Assembly (NCBI GenBank): GCA_938038735.1
Contig: CALHSW010000014.1
Span: 1-9,857 of the forward strand
Length of the DNA: 9,857 nucleotides
Direction of reading: 5' to 3'
Source: an uncultured Bacteroidia bacterium
GTDB taxonomy: Bacteria > Bacteroidota > Bacteroidia > Bacteroidales > CAJPTX01
Part shown: piece after piece, positions 1-9,000 of the stretch
How positions within the stretch are numbered: position 1 is the stretch's first letter
Layout: each line of letters opens with the position of its first letter
Translations under genes and position numbers: made by a program
Notes under the pieces: model-generated
The model's input: the letters and a program-made list of their open reading frames with translations, nothing else
What the model was told of the DNA's origin: nothing
The model's database searches: none

Positions 1-60
1 GGGCAGGCGGACGTGCGGATGGCCGTGCAGGCGGGGAAGCTGCGCGCGGTGGAAGGGTAG
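1..60 (+). CDS. 3' end of an unidentified upstream gene (partial)
   Basis: The first reading frame is open from the window edge to TAG at 58-60 and gives 19 residues ending AGKLRAVEG. Codon choice (GTG, CAG, GCG, AAG, CTG) resembles that of ftcD further on, and the peptide looks helical and mixed-charge, as an ordinary protein C-terminus would. The other two + frames also stay open across this short stretch, so codon style is the main argument. There is too little sequence to name a family. A 174-bp gap separates it from the peroxidase gene, so co-transcription is possible but not shown. Confidence 0.45.
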   Translation, partial: GQADVRMAVQAGKLRAVEG

Positions 61-234
61 GGGGGCGGCGGGTGTCGCTGCCTTGTAGGCAGGACGGTCC
101 CTGGGCATGGGCGTAGAACAAAATGGCGCGCTGGGTTGTTGCTAATGCAGAGAGTTTAGGGTGCGTTGGGCTAGGGTGGAGGTGCGGGAGCAGCAATGCA
201 CAGGTATTGATTAAAGAGCAGAGGAGAAGAGACC
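61..234 (+). other. intergenic region upstream of the peroxidase gene
   Basis: This 174-bp spacer is G-rich and has no convincing open frame. I saw no exact TAnnTTTG -7 element and no clear terminator hairpin. Near its end, GGAG at 223-226 inside a purine-rich run lies 8 nt before the ATG at 235 and is a plausible ribosome binding site for that gene. Confidence 0.5.
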
Positions 235-690
235 ATGGATTTGAAGGTAGGCGATGCAGCGCCGCAGTTTGAGGCGTTGCTACAGGATGATACGTTGGTG
301 CGTTTGAGCAACTACCAGGGGCAGCGTTTGCTGCTATACTTTTACCCGAAGGATAACACGAGCGGCTGCACAGCGGAGGCGTGCAGCCTGCGGGATGGAT
401 ACGACGAGCTGCGAGCGAAGGGGGTGGAGGTGTTGGGGGTTAGCCCCGACACGTCGAAGAGCCACGTGGGTTTTATCGCAAAGCATAACTTGCCGTTCCA
501 GCTGATTGCCGATACTGATAATCGGGTGGCGACAGCCTACGGCACGTGGGGAGAGAAGACTCGCTGCGGCAGAACGTACATGGGCATGACGCGGAAGAGC
601 TTTCTCATAGGGCAGGATGGGAAGATAGAGCATATCTTTGATAAGGTAAAGACGAAGGAGCACGCGGCGCAGGTGCTGGCGGTGCTGTAG
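235..690 (+). CDS. bcp: thioredoxin-dependent thiol peroxidase, Bcp/PrxQ type
   Basis: Cytoplasmic peroxiredoxin of the Bcp/PrxQ class, a family that reduces hydrogen peroxide and organic hydroperoxides using thioredoxin. The 151-residue length is normal for the family. The peroxidatic motif PxxxTxxC is present at residues 38-45 (PKDNTSGC), giving Cys45 as peroxidatic cysteine. Cys50, five residues on in TAEAC, is the resolving cysteine typical of the alpha-2 subclass. Arg120 in GMTRKSFLI fits the conserved active-site arginine, and a thioredoxin-fold beta strand (RLLLYFYP) precedes the motif. The start at 235 gives the usual short leader (MDLKVGDAAPQF) and has GGAG 8 nt upstream. Ser43 replaces the proline common in TPGCT, and a third cysteine is at 111; neither disrupts the catalytic set. 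The nearest neighbours give no clue to an operon. Confidence 0.95.
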   Translation: MDLKVGDAAPQFEALLQDDTLVRLSNYQGQRLLLYFYPKDNTSGCTAEACSLRDGYDELRAKGVEVLGVSPDTSKSHVGFIAKHNLPFQLIADTDNRVATAYGTWGEKTRCGRTYMGMTRKSFLIGQDGKIEHIFDKVKTKEHAAQVLAVL

Positions 691-975
691 CGGGGGTGCT
701 AAATGGCTGTTGGCGAGAGGAGGGAAGCTATTGCGGTGGAACGTGGGCTTCTCCCGCTAGGCGTAGCACATTGCGGCGTGCGTCATTCGGACGGAGGTTG
801 CTAAGAGAGCTACAGGCGTGCGTAGCGGCTAGCAAGCGGTGTGGATTGCGATATTGCGTGGTTGCGCCGTTGGGGCATAGCTACATAGTATTCCTATTTT
901 TTCCCTATCTTTGCGGCAGTGGGGAAAGTTGGTGGAGGTATAAAGAAAAATAAAATAAAAAGAAGGATGGCAGCG
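691..975 (+). other. intergenic and leader region before ftcD
   Basis: This 285-bp region separates bcp from ftcD. A frame at 696-953 is open, but its predicted peptide is rich in Arg, Cys and Trp and resembles no protein I recognise, so I treat it as non-coding. The first two thirds are GC-rich with no clear terminator hairpin. The last 40 bases (about 935-966) are A-rich, as is common for Bacteroidota leaders, and end in AGAAGG. A -7-like element is annotated separately. Confidence 0.5.
906..913 (+). promoter_or_regulatory. candidate -7 promoter element for ftcD
   Basis: TATCTTTG is an exact match to the Bacteroidota -7 consensus TAnnTTTG. It predicts a transcription start near 918-921 and an untranslated leader of about 55 nt before the ATG at 976. 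I could not find a TTTG or TTG -33 element at the usual 19-21 bp spacing; the nearest TTG upstream (870-872) is too far. The call therefore rests on one element and its position. Confidence 0.45.
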
Positions 976-2682
976 ATGGCGAAACGGCAGCTGATAGAAT
1001 GCGTTCCGAATTTTAGCGAGGGGCGCGACATGGGAATAATTAATCAAATCACCGATGCGATACGGGCGGTGAGCGGCGTGCGGGTGGTGGATGTGGACCC
1101 AGGGAAGGCGACCAACCGCACGGTGGTGACGATGGTTGGGGAGCCAGAGGCGGTGTGCGAGGCGGCGTTCCAAGGAGTGAAAAAGGCGCAGGAGCTGATT
1201 GATATGCGTAAGCATCACGGGGCGCATCCCCGCTTTGGGGCAACGGACGTTTGCCCGCTGGTGCCAGTTTCAAACATTACCATGGACGAGGTGGTGGTAC
1301 TAGCGCGAAAGCTGGCGGAGCGGATCGGGACGGAGCTGGGAATATCGGTCTACTGCTACGAGAAGGCAGCCTTCAAGCCAGAGCGGCGCAACTTGGCGGC
1401 GTGCCGCGCGGGGGAGTACGAGGGGCTGGCGCAGCGGGTGGTGACCGAGGAGTGGAAACCGGACTTCGGGCCGGCGCTGTTCAATGCGAAAAGCGGCGCC
1501 ACGGCGGTGGGCGCACGGAACTTCTTGGTGGCATACAACGTGAATTTGAATACCACCTCCACGCGGCGGGCCAACGCGGTGGCGTTTGATATCCGTGAAA
1601 AGGGGCGGCCGCAGCGTGAGGGCGACCCCGTGGTGGGAAAGAAGAAGGTGGGGCCCGATGGCAAGGTGCTGTGGACCCCTGGCTCACTCAAGGCGTGCAA
1701 GGCAATCGGATGGTACATTGAGGAGTTCGGTATCGCGCAGGTCTCCATCAATTTGACTGACATCTCGGTTACGCCGCTGCATGTGGCCTTCGAGGAGACG
1801 TGCAAGAAGGCGGAAGCCCGCGGGCTGCGGGTGACGGGGTCGGAGCTCGTGGGGGTAGTGCCGCTGCAGGCGATGCTTGACGCAGGACGCTACTTCCTGC
1901 ACAAGCAGCAGCGCAGCACGGGAATTTCTGATGAGGAAATCATCAAAATCGCAGTGAAGTCAATGGGGCTCGATGAACTCTACCCCTTTGACCCGAAGAA
2001 GAAGATAATAGAGTACATCCTGGAGGATGAGAATGCGCACCCATTGACCAATATGACGCTGCGGGGCTTTGTGGAGGAGGCGGCGAGCGAGTCGCCCGCA
2101 CCGGGGGGTGGCTCGGTGTCGGCGGCGATTGGCGCGCTGGGCGTAGCGCTCGGCTCGATGGTGGCGAACCTCTCGGCGCACAAGCCGGGTTGGGATAGCC
2201 GCTGGCGCGAGTTCTCCGATTGGGCGGACAAGGGCAAGCACTACCTGGATCAGCTGCTGCATCTGATTGACGAGGACACGGCGGCGTTCAACGGTATTAT
2301 GGATGCGCTGGGTATGCCCAAAGGCAACGATGAGGAGAAGGCGGCGCGCCACGCAGCGTTGCAGGAGGCAACCCGCCGGGCAACGGAGGTGCCAGCGCAG
2401 ATAATGCGGACGTGCTACGCCTCGATGGAGGTGATGGAGGCGATGGCGAAGCTGGGGAATCCGGCGTCGGTTTCCGATGCTGGGGTTGGGGCCCTCGCGG
2501 CGCGGGCCGGCGTGATCGGGGCGTTCCTAAATGTGAAAATCAATGTGCCGAGCCTTGAGGATAAAGCGTACGTGAAGGCGTTGCTCGACGAGGGGACGGA
2601 GCTAGTGGAGAAGGCTAATCGGCTAGAAGAGGAGATTTTGGCGCAGACCAACGCGGTGATGGACGCAAAGGGAAAGAAGTAG
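976..2682 (+). CDS. ftcD: glutamate formimidoyltransferase / formimidoyltetrahydrofolate cyclodeaminase
   Basis: Bifunctional cytoplasmic enzyme of histidine catabolism. It moves the formimino group of N-formimino-L-glutamate to tetrahydrofolate, then cyclodeaminates the product to 5,10-methenyl-THF and ammonia. From ATG 976 it is 568 residues, close to full-length fused FtcD. The N-terminal transferase domain starts with the family signature IECVPNFSEGRD (7-18); HHGAHPRFGATDVCPLVP (80-97) contains the probable catalytic His84. ARNFLVAYNVNLNT (180-193) marks the start of the transferase C-domain. The cyclodeaminase domain runs from about 361 to the end and begins with TLRGFVEEAA and SPAPGGGS (373-380). 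Starts at 919 and 967 are also in frame. I chose 976 because AGAAGG (961-966) sits 9 nt upstream and the protein then begins as relatives do; 919 would fall on the predicted transcription start. No hutH, hutU or hutI lies in the window. A strong terminator follows 30 bp after the stop. Confidence 0.95.
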   Translation: MAKRQLIECVPNFSEGRDMGIINQITDAIRAVSGVRVVDVDPGKATNRTVVTMVGEPEAVCEAAFQGVKKAQELIDMRKHHGAHPRFGATDVCPLVPVSNITMDEVVVLARKLAERIGTELGISVYCYEKAAFKPERRNLAACRAGEYEGLAQRVVTEEWKPDFGPALFNAKSGATAVGARNFLVAYNVNLNTTSTRRANAVAFDIREKGRPQREGDPVVGKKKVGPDGKVLWTPGSLKACKAIGWYIEEFGIAQVSINLTDISVTPLHVAFEETCKKAEARGLRVTGSELVGVVPLQAMLDAGRYFLHKQQRSTGISDEEIIKIAVKSMGLDELYPFDPKKKIIEYILEDENAHPLTNMTLRGFVEEAASESPAPGGGSVSAAIGALGVALGSMVANLSAHKPGWDSRWREFSDWADKGKHYLDQLLHLIDEDTAAFNGIMDALGMPKGNDEEKAARHAALQEATRRATEVPAQIMRTCYASMEVMEAMAKLGNPASVSDAGVGALAARAGVIGAFLNVKINVPSLEDKAYVKALLDEGTELVEKANRLEEEILAQTNAVMDAKGKK

Positions 2683-2712
2683 CTGTTAGAGGCTAGCAGT
2701 TAGTTGGTAGTT

Positions 2713-2753
2713 AAAAATTGGGCAGGGCATCACGATGCACCTGCCCAATTTTT
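2713..2753 (+). terminator. strong intrinsic terminator after ftcD
   Basis: Perfect 14-bp arms: 2713-2726 (AAAAATTGGGCAGG) pair with 2740-2753 (CCTGCCCAATTTTT). Inside them GCAT (2727-2730) can pair with ATGC (2735-2738) around a CACG tetraloop, leaving A2739 as a bulge. The 3' arm ends in five T and the 5' arm starts with five A, so the structure could also stop transcription arriving on the other strand. It lies 30 bp after the ftcD stop and insulates ftcD from the downstream gene. Confidence 0.9.
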
Positions 2754-2788
2754 GTACTACCGTAAATCATCCAGTGCAAGTGGTGAAA

Positions 2789-2810
2789 TACCCAATTTTT
2801 TGAATGGGTA
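2789..2810 (+). repeat. small inverted repeat with a copy of the terminator arm
   Basis: TACCCA (2789-2794) and TGGGTA (2805-2810) form a 6-bp stem with a 10-nt T-rich loop. The loop side contains CCCAATTTTT (2791-2800), a 10-nt copy of the terminator 3' arm (2744-2753). It could be a decayed second terminator or chance. It is too short to assign a role. Confidence 0.35.
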
Positions 2811-2852
2811 GGGGTGCGAAGGGGCGGAAAAATAGGCTTAGATAGCATTTCA

Positions 2853-2884
2853 AAAACGGTGATAATTAATTTTGTCACCGTTTT
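2853..2884 (+). repeat. perfect 10-bp inverted repeat upstream of the giant gene
   Basis: AAAACGGTGA (2853-2862) pairs exactly with TCACCGTTTT (2875-2884), with a 12-nt AT-rich loop. With A-rich and T-rich outer ends it could serve as a second, weaker terminator. Equally, as a DNA palindrome just upstream of the promoter at 2937 it could be an operator. A partial copy of its left arm (CAAACGGTG) recurs at 2902-2910. Confidence 0.7.
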
Positions 2885-2886
2885 CT

Positions 2887-2920
2887 GTGCGTTCGTCACC
2901 TCAAACGGTGCGTTCGTCAC
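2887..2920 (+). repeat. 13-bp direct repeats on a 21-bp period
   Basis: GTGCGTTCGTCAC occurs exactly at 2887-2899 and again at 2908-2920, a 21-bp step. The core GTCAC also occurs at 2874-2878, so three cores (2874, 2895, 2916) are evenly spaced at 21 bp, two turns of the helix, all on the same face. The last copy ends 16 bp before the -33 box, where an activator usually binds. A role as regulator binding sites is inference. Confidence 0.65.
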
Positions 2921-2936
2921 AAGGGCACTGTGCATT

Positions 2937-2968
2937 TTTGTGTATCCACGTTTTGGTTGCTACATTTG
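2937..2968 (+). promoter_or_regulatory. Bacteroidota-type promoter for the giant surface-protein gene
   Basis: TTTG at 2937-2940 (-33 element) and TACATTTG at 2961-2968 (-7 element, exact TAnnTTTG match) are separated by 20 bp, the spacing expected for the Bacteroidota housekeeping sigma factor. This predicts a start near 2973-2976 and a leader of roughly 48 nt before the ATG at 3023. Confidence 0.75.
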
Positions 2969-3010
2969 CACGTGAAGTAGATGTGATGGGTCGTAGTCAC
3001 TTAAAATGTT

Positions 3011-3016
3011 GGAGGG
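3011..3016 (+). promoter_or_regulatory. ribosome binding site of the giant gene
   Basis: GGAGGG lies 6 nt before ATG 3023. It is a stronger Shine-Dalgarno match than most Bacteroidota genes carry, and it fixes the start, which also places a proper signal peptide at the N-terminus. Confidence 0.75.
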
Positions 3017-3022
3017 TTTTGT

Positions 3023-3094
3023 ATGAAGTACAAAAGACGATTATTGCTAACGCTGCTGCTGGGGCTACTGGCATGCACGGTGCCGCTGGCAGCG
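3023..3094 (+). other. signal peptide of the giant protein
   Basis: Residues 1-24 show a basic start (MKYKRR), a hydrophobic Leu-rich core (LLLTLLLGLLAC) and the ending TVPLAAQ, so Sec export is likely. Cleavage by signal peptidase I after Ala24 gives an N-terminus of QTPPRVES. LLAC (15-18) is also an imperfect lipobox; if Cys18 were lipidated the protein would be a lipoprotein. I favour signal peptidase I because PLAAQ looks like a normal cleavage site, but this is not settled. Confidence 0.8.
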
Positions 3095-6000
3095 CAAACA
3101 CCGCCGAGGGTGGAGAGCGTCAAGGTCTCCATCAAGGGGGCGGAGCCTGGAAAGGCGTATCAGACCGCCACGATGGATGCGCGGGGCAATGCCTTGCCGG
3201 TAACCTTTGTGATTGAGTGCTACCCCGCAGGGTCGTGGCAGTCTGTGACCAGTATCGGTCTGGATGGTGCGAAATTAGGTGGTGTTCTCTATAATCCGGG
3301 GTTTCGCAATCCTAGATGGAAGTTGCCAACATGGTTGAAGCGTACGGACTTGGGCTGGGAGTTGACCACGAGGACCGTGCCTGGCAAAGAGGGTGAGATA
3401 GACGCGGCAGTGCAGCTAGACAGCGATGGTAATGGTACGCAATCTTTTGGCCCAGTGAAAGTGCAGGTGAAGGATATTCATGTTGACAAGATTAGCCTCA
3501 CGGTGGAGCCGCAAGGGAAGATTATCGTTGGGCGAGGCGGCACGATAAAGGTGAAGTATGAGCCGGAGAATGCCACCGATAAGCGGGTGAAGTTCGACTA
3601 TGATGCGAATAACCTTACCATTGAGCCGACAGAAGAGGTAGGGGTCTATCGCTTCACGGCTAAAGGGCAAAGCAACGTGGATGTCACGGCTACCGCGGAG
3701 AATGGAAGCTCTTCGGCAAAAGCAACGGCGAAGATAAATACGGTGCAGTACGGGATATCGGCGATTAAACTCAGTATGCAGGGCAGCGGCGAGCAAGGCG
3801 GCATTGGGTTTGACAACGAGATCTACCGCCACAAGACGAAGGTTTGGCATATTGAGGCGGAGGTTACCTCCAATGGTCCCATTGAGGGCAATGTTTACGA
3901 CATGGTAGGCTGGACGCTGGTGGCTAATGATCCCGCGTATACTCGGGATGGGTCGAGGGCGGCTATCTACGGCAATAGCAAGGAGGGAGTGAATGATAGA
4001 GATAAGTCAGGATTTAGCAAGATAGTTTACCCCCAGTTTGAGAGCGAGCATCAGTATAAGGTAAATGACAGAGAATACAAGACGGTCATTTCGTATGCGT
4101 TCAAGGCTGACGAGGTTATAAATGAGTCTCCATTCTTTTTACTGAAGCTAGAGTTGAAAGGGAAACCCAATGTGAACGATACCTATCGTCTCAAGATAGG
4201 CGAATATTTTGTGAACCATTTCAGGATAGATCAGGCAGACACCATGTTGCTCGTGGGTTCAGAGCCAAATGGCTTCATTACCGTTACCCCCGAGCCGGAG
4301 ATGGCTTACGAGCAGCGCTTCACGGTGGATGCTGGACTTACTGGGAAGCTGGGAGATCAACTTGCTGTCGATAGGGACAATCCTAACCGTTATAATTTTA
4401 GCGTAGGTAGCGAGGAAGGCGGTAGAACGCTAACCATTAAGGCGAAAGATCGTGATCGCTATTCGCGGAACGTAACCGTGAAGGTGGGAAAGGTAGAGCC
4501 TGAAAGCATCTCTGTGCTTAACAAGACAACGGGGAAAGAGATTAATCCGGGGGATTTGCTGGAGCTGGCGCAGGGCGAGAAGGTGGACCTGCTGGTTTCG
4601 GTAGAGCCGGAGAAGGTGTACGATGCTACGTTTACCTTTAAGGACGTCACCAGAATTAGAGCCGATCGATTCCTGGCTAGCGATGCAGGGAAACTGAAAA
4701 TAACCGCGCAAGGCCACGCATGGGGTACGCCGGGCCTTTACACTGTGGAGGCGCAGGAGTCAAGGAAGACCGAATCGGCCAAGGGTAGCTTTACGCTAAC
4801 TAGCGTAGCGAATAAGGCGGGGCAGGCCAGCGCAAAGGTGGTATTCGCCTTCAGCTATACTGTAAAGACGAACAAGGTAAGCACGATAAAACTCAGCAAG
4901 TCCGAGCTTAACTTTACGTACGATGTGGATGCGGATGGTCAAATCCGTGAGGGGGCGCAGGTGGTGAGGATCGACGTGTTGCCCGAAACGGCGGCAGATA
5001 GAACGTTTAGTTTTAAGGATGTTCCTGCGTGGCTTGATATACTGGATGTTCAAGGGAATAGCGTTAAGGGAGCTACCCAAAAGCTAACGTTGGGTGAGTA
5101 CTACTTCAAGGTAAGTGATCAAAATCAAGTGAGTGGGAATAAAGAGAAGGTGGTAGGTGATATCAAGGTTGTTTCTACCAGCGTAGCTTCTGTTGAATCT
5201 CTTCTGACGGTCAATTTGAACTACATCAAGGTTACGGGTTACACCGTGGCGATAGACCCTTCACCGCTAACGGTCAATGAACCTGCGGTGCTAACCATTG
5301 CGGCAGAACCGCCCCAGGCGAGTAACCCGCACTTTAGGTTGGTGGTGGAGAGTAACACAGCAACTACTCGGAATTGGCTCAACGATATAGCTGTTCTTGA
5401 TGCCAGCGGGAGGAAGGTGAATAGCCTCGGAGGTCTTGTAGGCATAGTGAGCGAGCCTGGTAAGTTCACTGTGGTGAGCAACAAGAAGACGGATGATGGA
5501 GAAGAGCTCAGTTTCAAAATACAGGCGGTGGAGCAAAAAGGGGTAAACGCTACGTATGGAGAACCGTTTAAGGTGGAGCCGAAGGGGATAGAGGATATAT
5601 CGTATGAGAACGAACTTTTAGTGGAGATTCGGGATCAGTACTTCCGACATGACTACACCCCGCTGGAGGTGAAGGTAGACCCTGTGGACATTGTGAATCC
5701 TCGGGTGGAGTTTGTGAATGCAGTAAATAGAAAAGAAGCGCCCAAGTATGTGGATGTGGAAGGTCCTGTGAATGGGTACTACCTCTTCACGCCGAAAAAG
5801 GTATATAGGGATCGGTACGAGGAGCATGAGGAACAGCTCATCGGTACGCCAAAGGATCAAAATAGCGGCGATGTCAATGGTGGAAACATCACCGTGAAGG
5901 TGGTCAATGTGAGGGCTGAGGGCATTGAGGTGGTGGATATGGATGGGAAGGACATTACTCAGGGCCCAAATCCTGTGGTCAGGGGCGTTACGAAGAACTT

Positions 6001-9000
6001 CCCCTTCCGGGTGAAGGTGAAGCCGTGGAATGTATCGCTGGCAGCGGTTGAGCTAAAGCCTATGGCAGGGACGACCAATCTTATTGCTGGGCTACGGCCT
6101 TCACATATAGCGCGGGATTCCGCGGAGAAGTGCCTCGTGCTTGACTATCTGCTGAATGTGGATAAGAACTTTACAAAGGCAGCGTTTACCGTAGGGCATA
6201 AGTACCTGCAAGCGGGCGCCCCAATTCCTACCGTGACGTTTGAACAGAAAACGCCAAAGATTCAGAAGTTGACGGTTGAGCCAGCAGAGGTTACCCTTGT
6301 AGGTAAAGATGATAAGACCTTAGTGAAGGTGACCTACTCGCTGGGTAATGCGTTTGATAAGAGAGTAACCTTTGTTAAGCATGGTGTGCCAAATGTGGAT
6401 CTGAAAGTGGTTTCCCATTTGGATAGCGTCTATACCTATGAGCTGAGGGTAACCAACGATGTGGAAAGTGAAGGAAAAGTCACCTTTAAGCCAGTAGTAG
6501 GCGAAGGAGAGACCGTGTGCAACGTGAAGGTTATAAATCCAAAGGGTCTGCAGGAACTTTCGTTCACAAGAACGGAGCCTGTGGAGCTAACGCTCGGCGA
6601 GGCGGGGAAGGACTATGTGGAGTTTGATCTCGTGGCGAAGTCAAAAGACATCGCTGTGGTTGATGCTCTCTTTGAGAAGGTGGAGTGGAGGCTAGAGGGT
6701 AATCGCATGGAGTTCGCCAAGTACTTAAAGGTGGAAAAGCTTGGCTACGAAGTAGCTACGGGAGCAGCAGAGGCTTCTTGGAAAGTGAAGCTCACGGGGC
6801 TTAACGTAACGGCCAATGGGCTAAAGGATATCCCATTGAAACTACAGGCTTGGCTGAGTGGAAAATCGACAGGAGTACTGCCAGTTAAAGTACATTACGG
6901 GGCGAAGGCGAACGAGAAAACCGTGGAGCGGGTGGCGTTCCCGGTGGCATCGCTTGAGCTTGCCGTAGGGGAGACCAAGACGGTAGACATGCAGGTTACG
7001 CCGCAAGATGTGAGCCTAAAGCAGCTACGTTGGGATTTCCCAAAAGCTAACAGCAATACGATAGGCGTATGCCCGGGGGCAACGTGGAATCAGCTCCAGA
7101 TTACGGGTGAGCAGGTTGGAAATACATGGCTACGCGTGCGTGCCGCAGATCGGCTAGGTGTGTATACCTCTCCGATGCTGTATGTGAAGGTGGTTTCTGG
7201 ATACTACGACCTGGTGCTTGACGCAGTGGATGGGGAGTCCAATCCGCTTGAGGGTGTGCGCGTGGTGGTGAGCAATGATAAAAAGACTATCATTTTTGAT
7301 GGCTACACCACGAGCAGTAGCAATCGCGTTACAGTGAGGGTTGAGGGAAATAAGCGCTACGTGGTAGAAGCCTCGCGGGGTGGCTATAAAACGGCGAATA
7401 TGAATATTCAAGTTAGCAATAGCCCAGTACAGAAGGAGCTTGTGCTTGACCGCAACCTTTCGGAGCCTGTACTCTACGGGGTGCGTGTTAAGGTGGATGA
7501 CGGCACGAATCCTATACCAGGTGCAGAGGTTGCCCTAGCTGGCTTTGACCGGCAGCAGACGAAGGCTGATGGCGTAGCGCAGTACTATCAGGTGCCTGCG
7601 GGTAGCTATAGCGTATCGGTGCGTGCTGATGGCTTTGAACCGAGTAGCAAGGTGATTAACCATGTAGGTGAGAAGAATAGTGAGGTAACGATTTCGTTGC
7701 AGAAGTCGTCTACTCCATCAGCACCAAAGCATGCGTTGACAGTGACGGTGCTAGATGATGAGTCAGGAACGCCGCTACAGGATGCACGGGTTACCCTAGA
7801 GGCGCGCCCGGTGCAGATGACAGATATCGCGGGGCAGGTTACGATAGAGAACCTTGCCGATGGTAAGTACGGGATTGTGGTAGAGGGGCCCGCGAACGGC
7901 TGGACGGACCCGGATGGCAAAAATGTTAAGTTTAATCCGCAGACGTTCCTACAGGACATTCAGGGTGCTGATGGGACACATGAGGTTCGTCTGGAACGCG
8001 TGGTGGGTGGAGTGACCCCGCCTCAACCGGAAACCCATAAGCTGACCGTGATAGTGCGTGAGAGTGAGTTCGGTGGCCTGCTGAACGGTGCAGAGGTGCG
8101 TTTGTCTGGTGTGGCATCGAAGATAACGAAGGATGGACAGGTGGTCTTTAACGACTTGGTGGGCAACCAGAAGGCGCGGCGTGTGGATGTGAGCAAGGCC
8201 GGCTACGTGTCGCAGAGCCAAGAGGTGGTTGTGAGCCAAGAGGATGAAATCGTTCGCTTTGTCTTGGCGCCGCAAACCTACTCTGTAACGTTGACAGTAA
8301 AGGGTAAGGGTGGTGCGCCGCTGAGTGGTGCTACGGTATACCTCGATGGCAACAAGAAGCTGGTGACGAGTCAGGATGGGGTTGTCACGTTTGAGACGGT
8401 TCGCTCTGGGCAGCATGAGTTAATGGTTGCCGCCGTAGGCTATAAGGACGGTAAGATGACCATTGAGGTTGCTTCTGACTTTAATGGCGAGCTACAGCTA
8501 GCCGAGGGGGTATCCCCAGTGCTGAACGAGCGCACGCTGACCATTGTGGTGAAAGAGGGAGCTACAGTAGTGAAGGGTGCTACCGTACGTCTTGAGAGCG
8601 GGGAGGAGCAAGTCACGGATGTTGACGGGAAAGCTCAATTCAAGGTGCTTGATGGGGAGTATACCGTGAAGGTGTCCAAGGTAGGATACGATGCTGTGGA
8701 GGAAAAAGTAACGGTTGAAGGTGGCGATGAAGAGAAGACGATAGTAATTAAGGCTTCTGCATCGCCAGAGGTATTCAGAGTTGTTACCATAAGTGTGTTG
8801 GATGCGGTTACCAATGCGGCTCTTTCTAATGCAGAGGTGAAAATTGTTGGAGCTACGCCGAAGCAGCACGAAGGAAACGTGTGGGTCTACGAACTCAAGC
8901 AGGGTGAATACAGTTACGTTGTTAGCAGTGATGGCTACAAGAAGCATGTTGCTGTGCTACGTGTGAAGCAGCAAAACGTAGCTGAAACGGTTAAGCTAAC

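Larger units (their letters stand above)
2683..3022 (+). other. 340-bp intergenic regulatory region
   Basis: This gap between ftcD and the giant surface-protein gene has no credible gene. It holds, in order: a terminator (2713-2753), a weak hairpin (2789-2810), a perfect inverted repeat (2853-2884), GTCAC boxes on a 21-bp period (2874-2920), a promoter (2937-2968) and a Shine-Dalgarno sequence (3011-3016). It is clearly more AT-rich than the flanking coding DNA. The stretch 2811-2850 shows nothing recognisable. Confidence 0.7.

Noticed and set aside
696..953. Open frame of 85 codons on the + strand between bcp and ftcD
   Set aside because: The peptide is rich in Arg, Cys and Trp with no recognisable pattern, there is no good ribosome site, and it overlaps the ftcD promoter element and A-rich leader.
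1356..1805. Long minus-strand frames inside ftcD and throughout the giant gene
   Set aside because: They are antisense shadows of strongly coding + frames with typical low-complexity, Arg/Ser/His-rich translations.
2853..2920. CRISPR array or attachment site
   Set aside because: Only two full 13-bp copies with an 8-bp spacer, no cas genes, and no integrase or tRNA nearby.
2711..2935. Open frame of 74 codons on the minus strand in the intergenic region
   Set aside because: It is made of the terminator and inverted repeats read backwards; no ribosome site or family resemblance.
2872..3216. Open frame of 114 codons on the + strand overlapping the start of the giant gene
   Set aside because: It runs through the promoter and operator-like repeats and out of frame into the signal-peptide region; the 3023 frame has the Shine-Dalgarno sequence, signal peptide and continuous domains.
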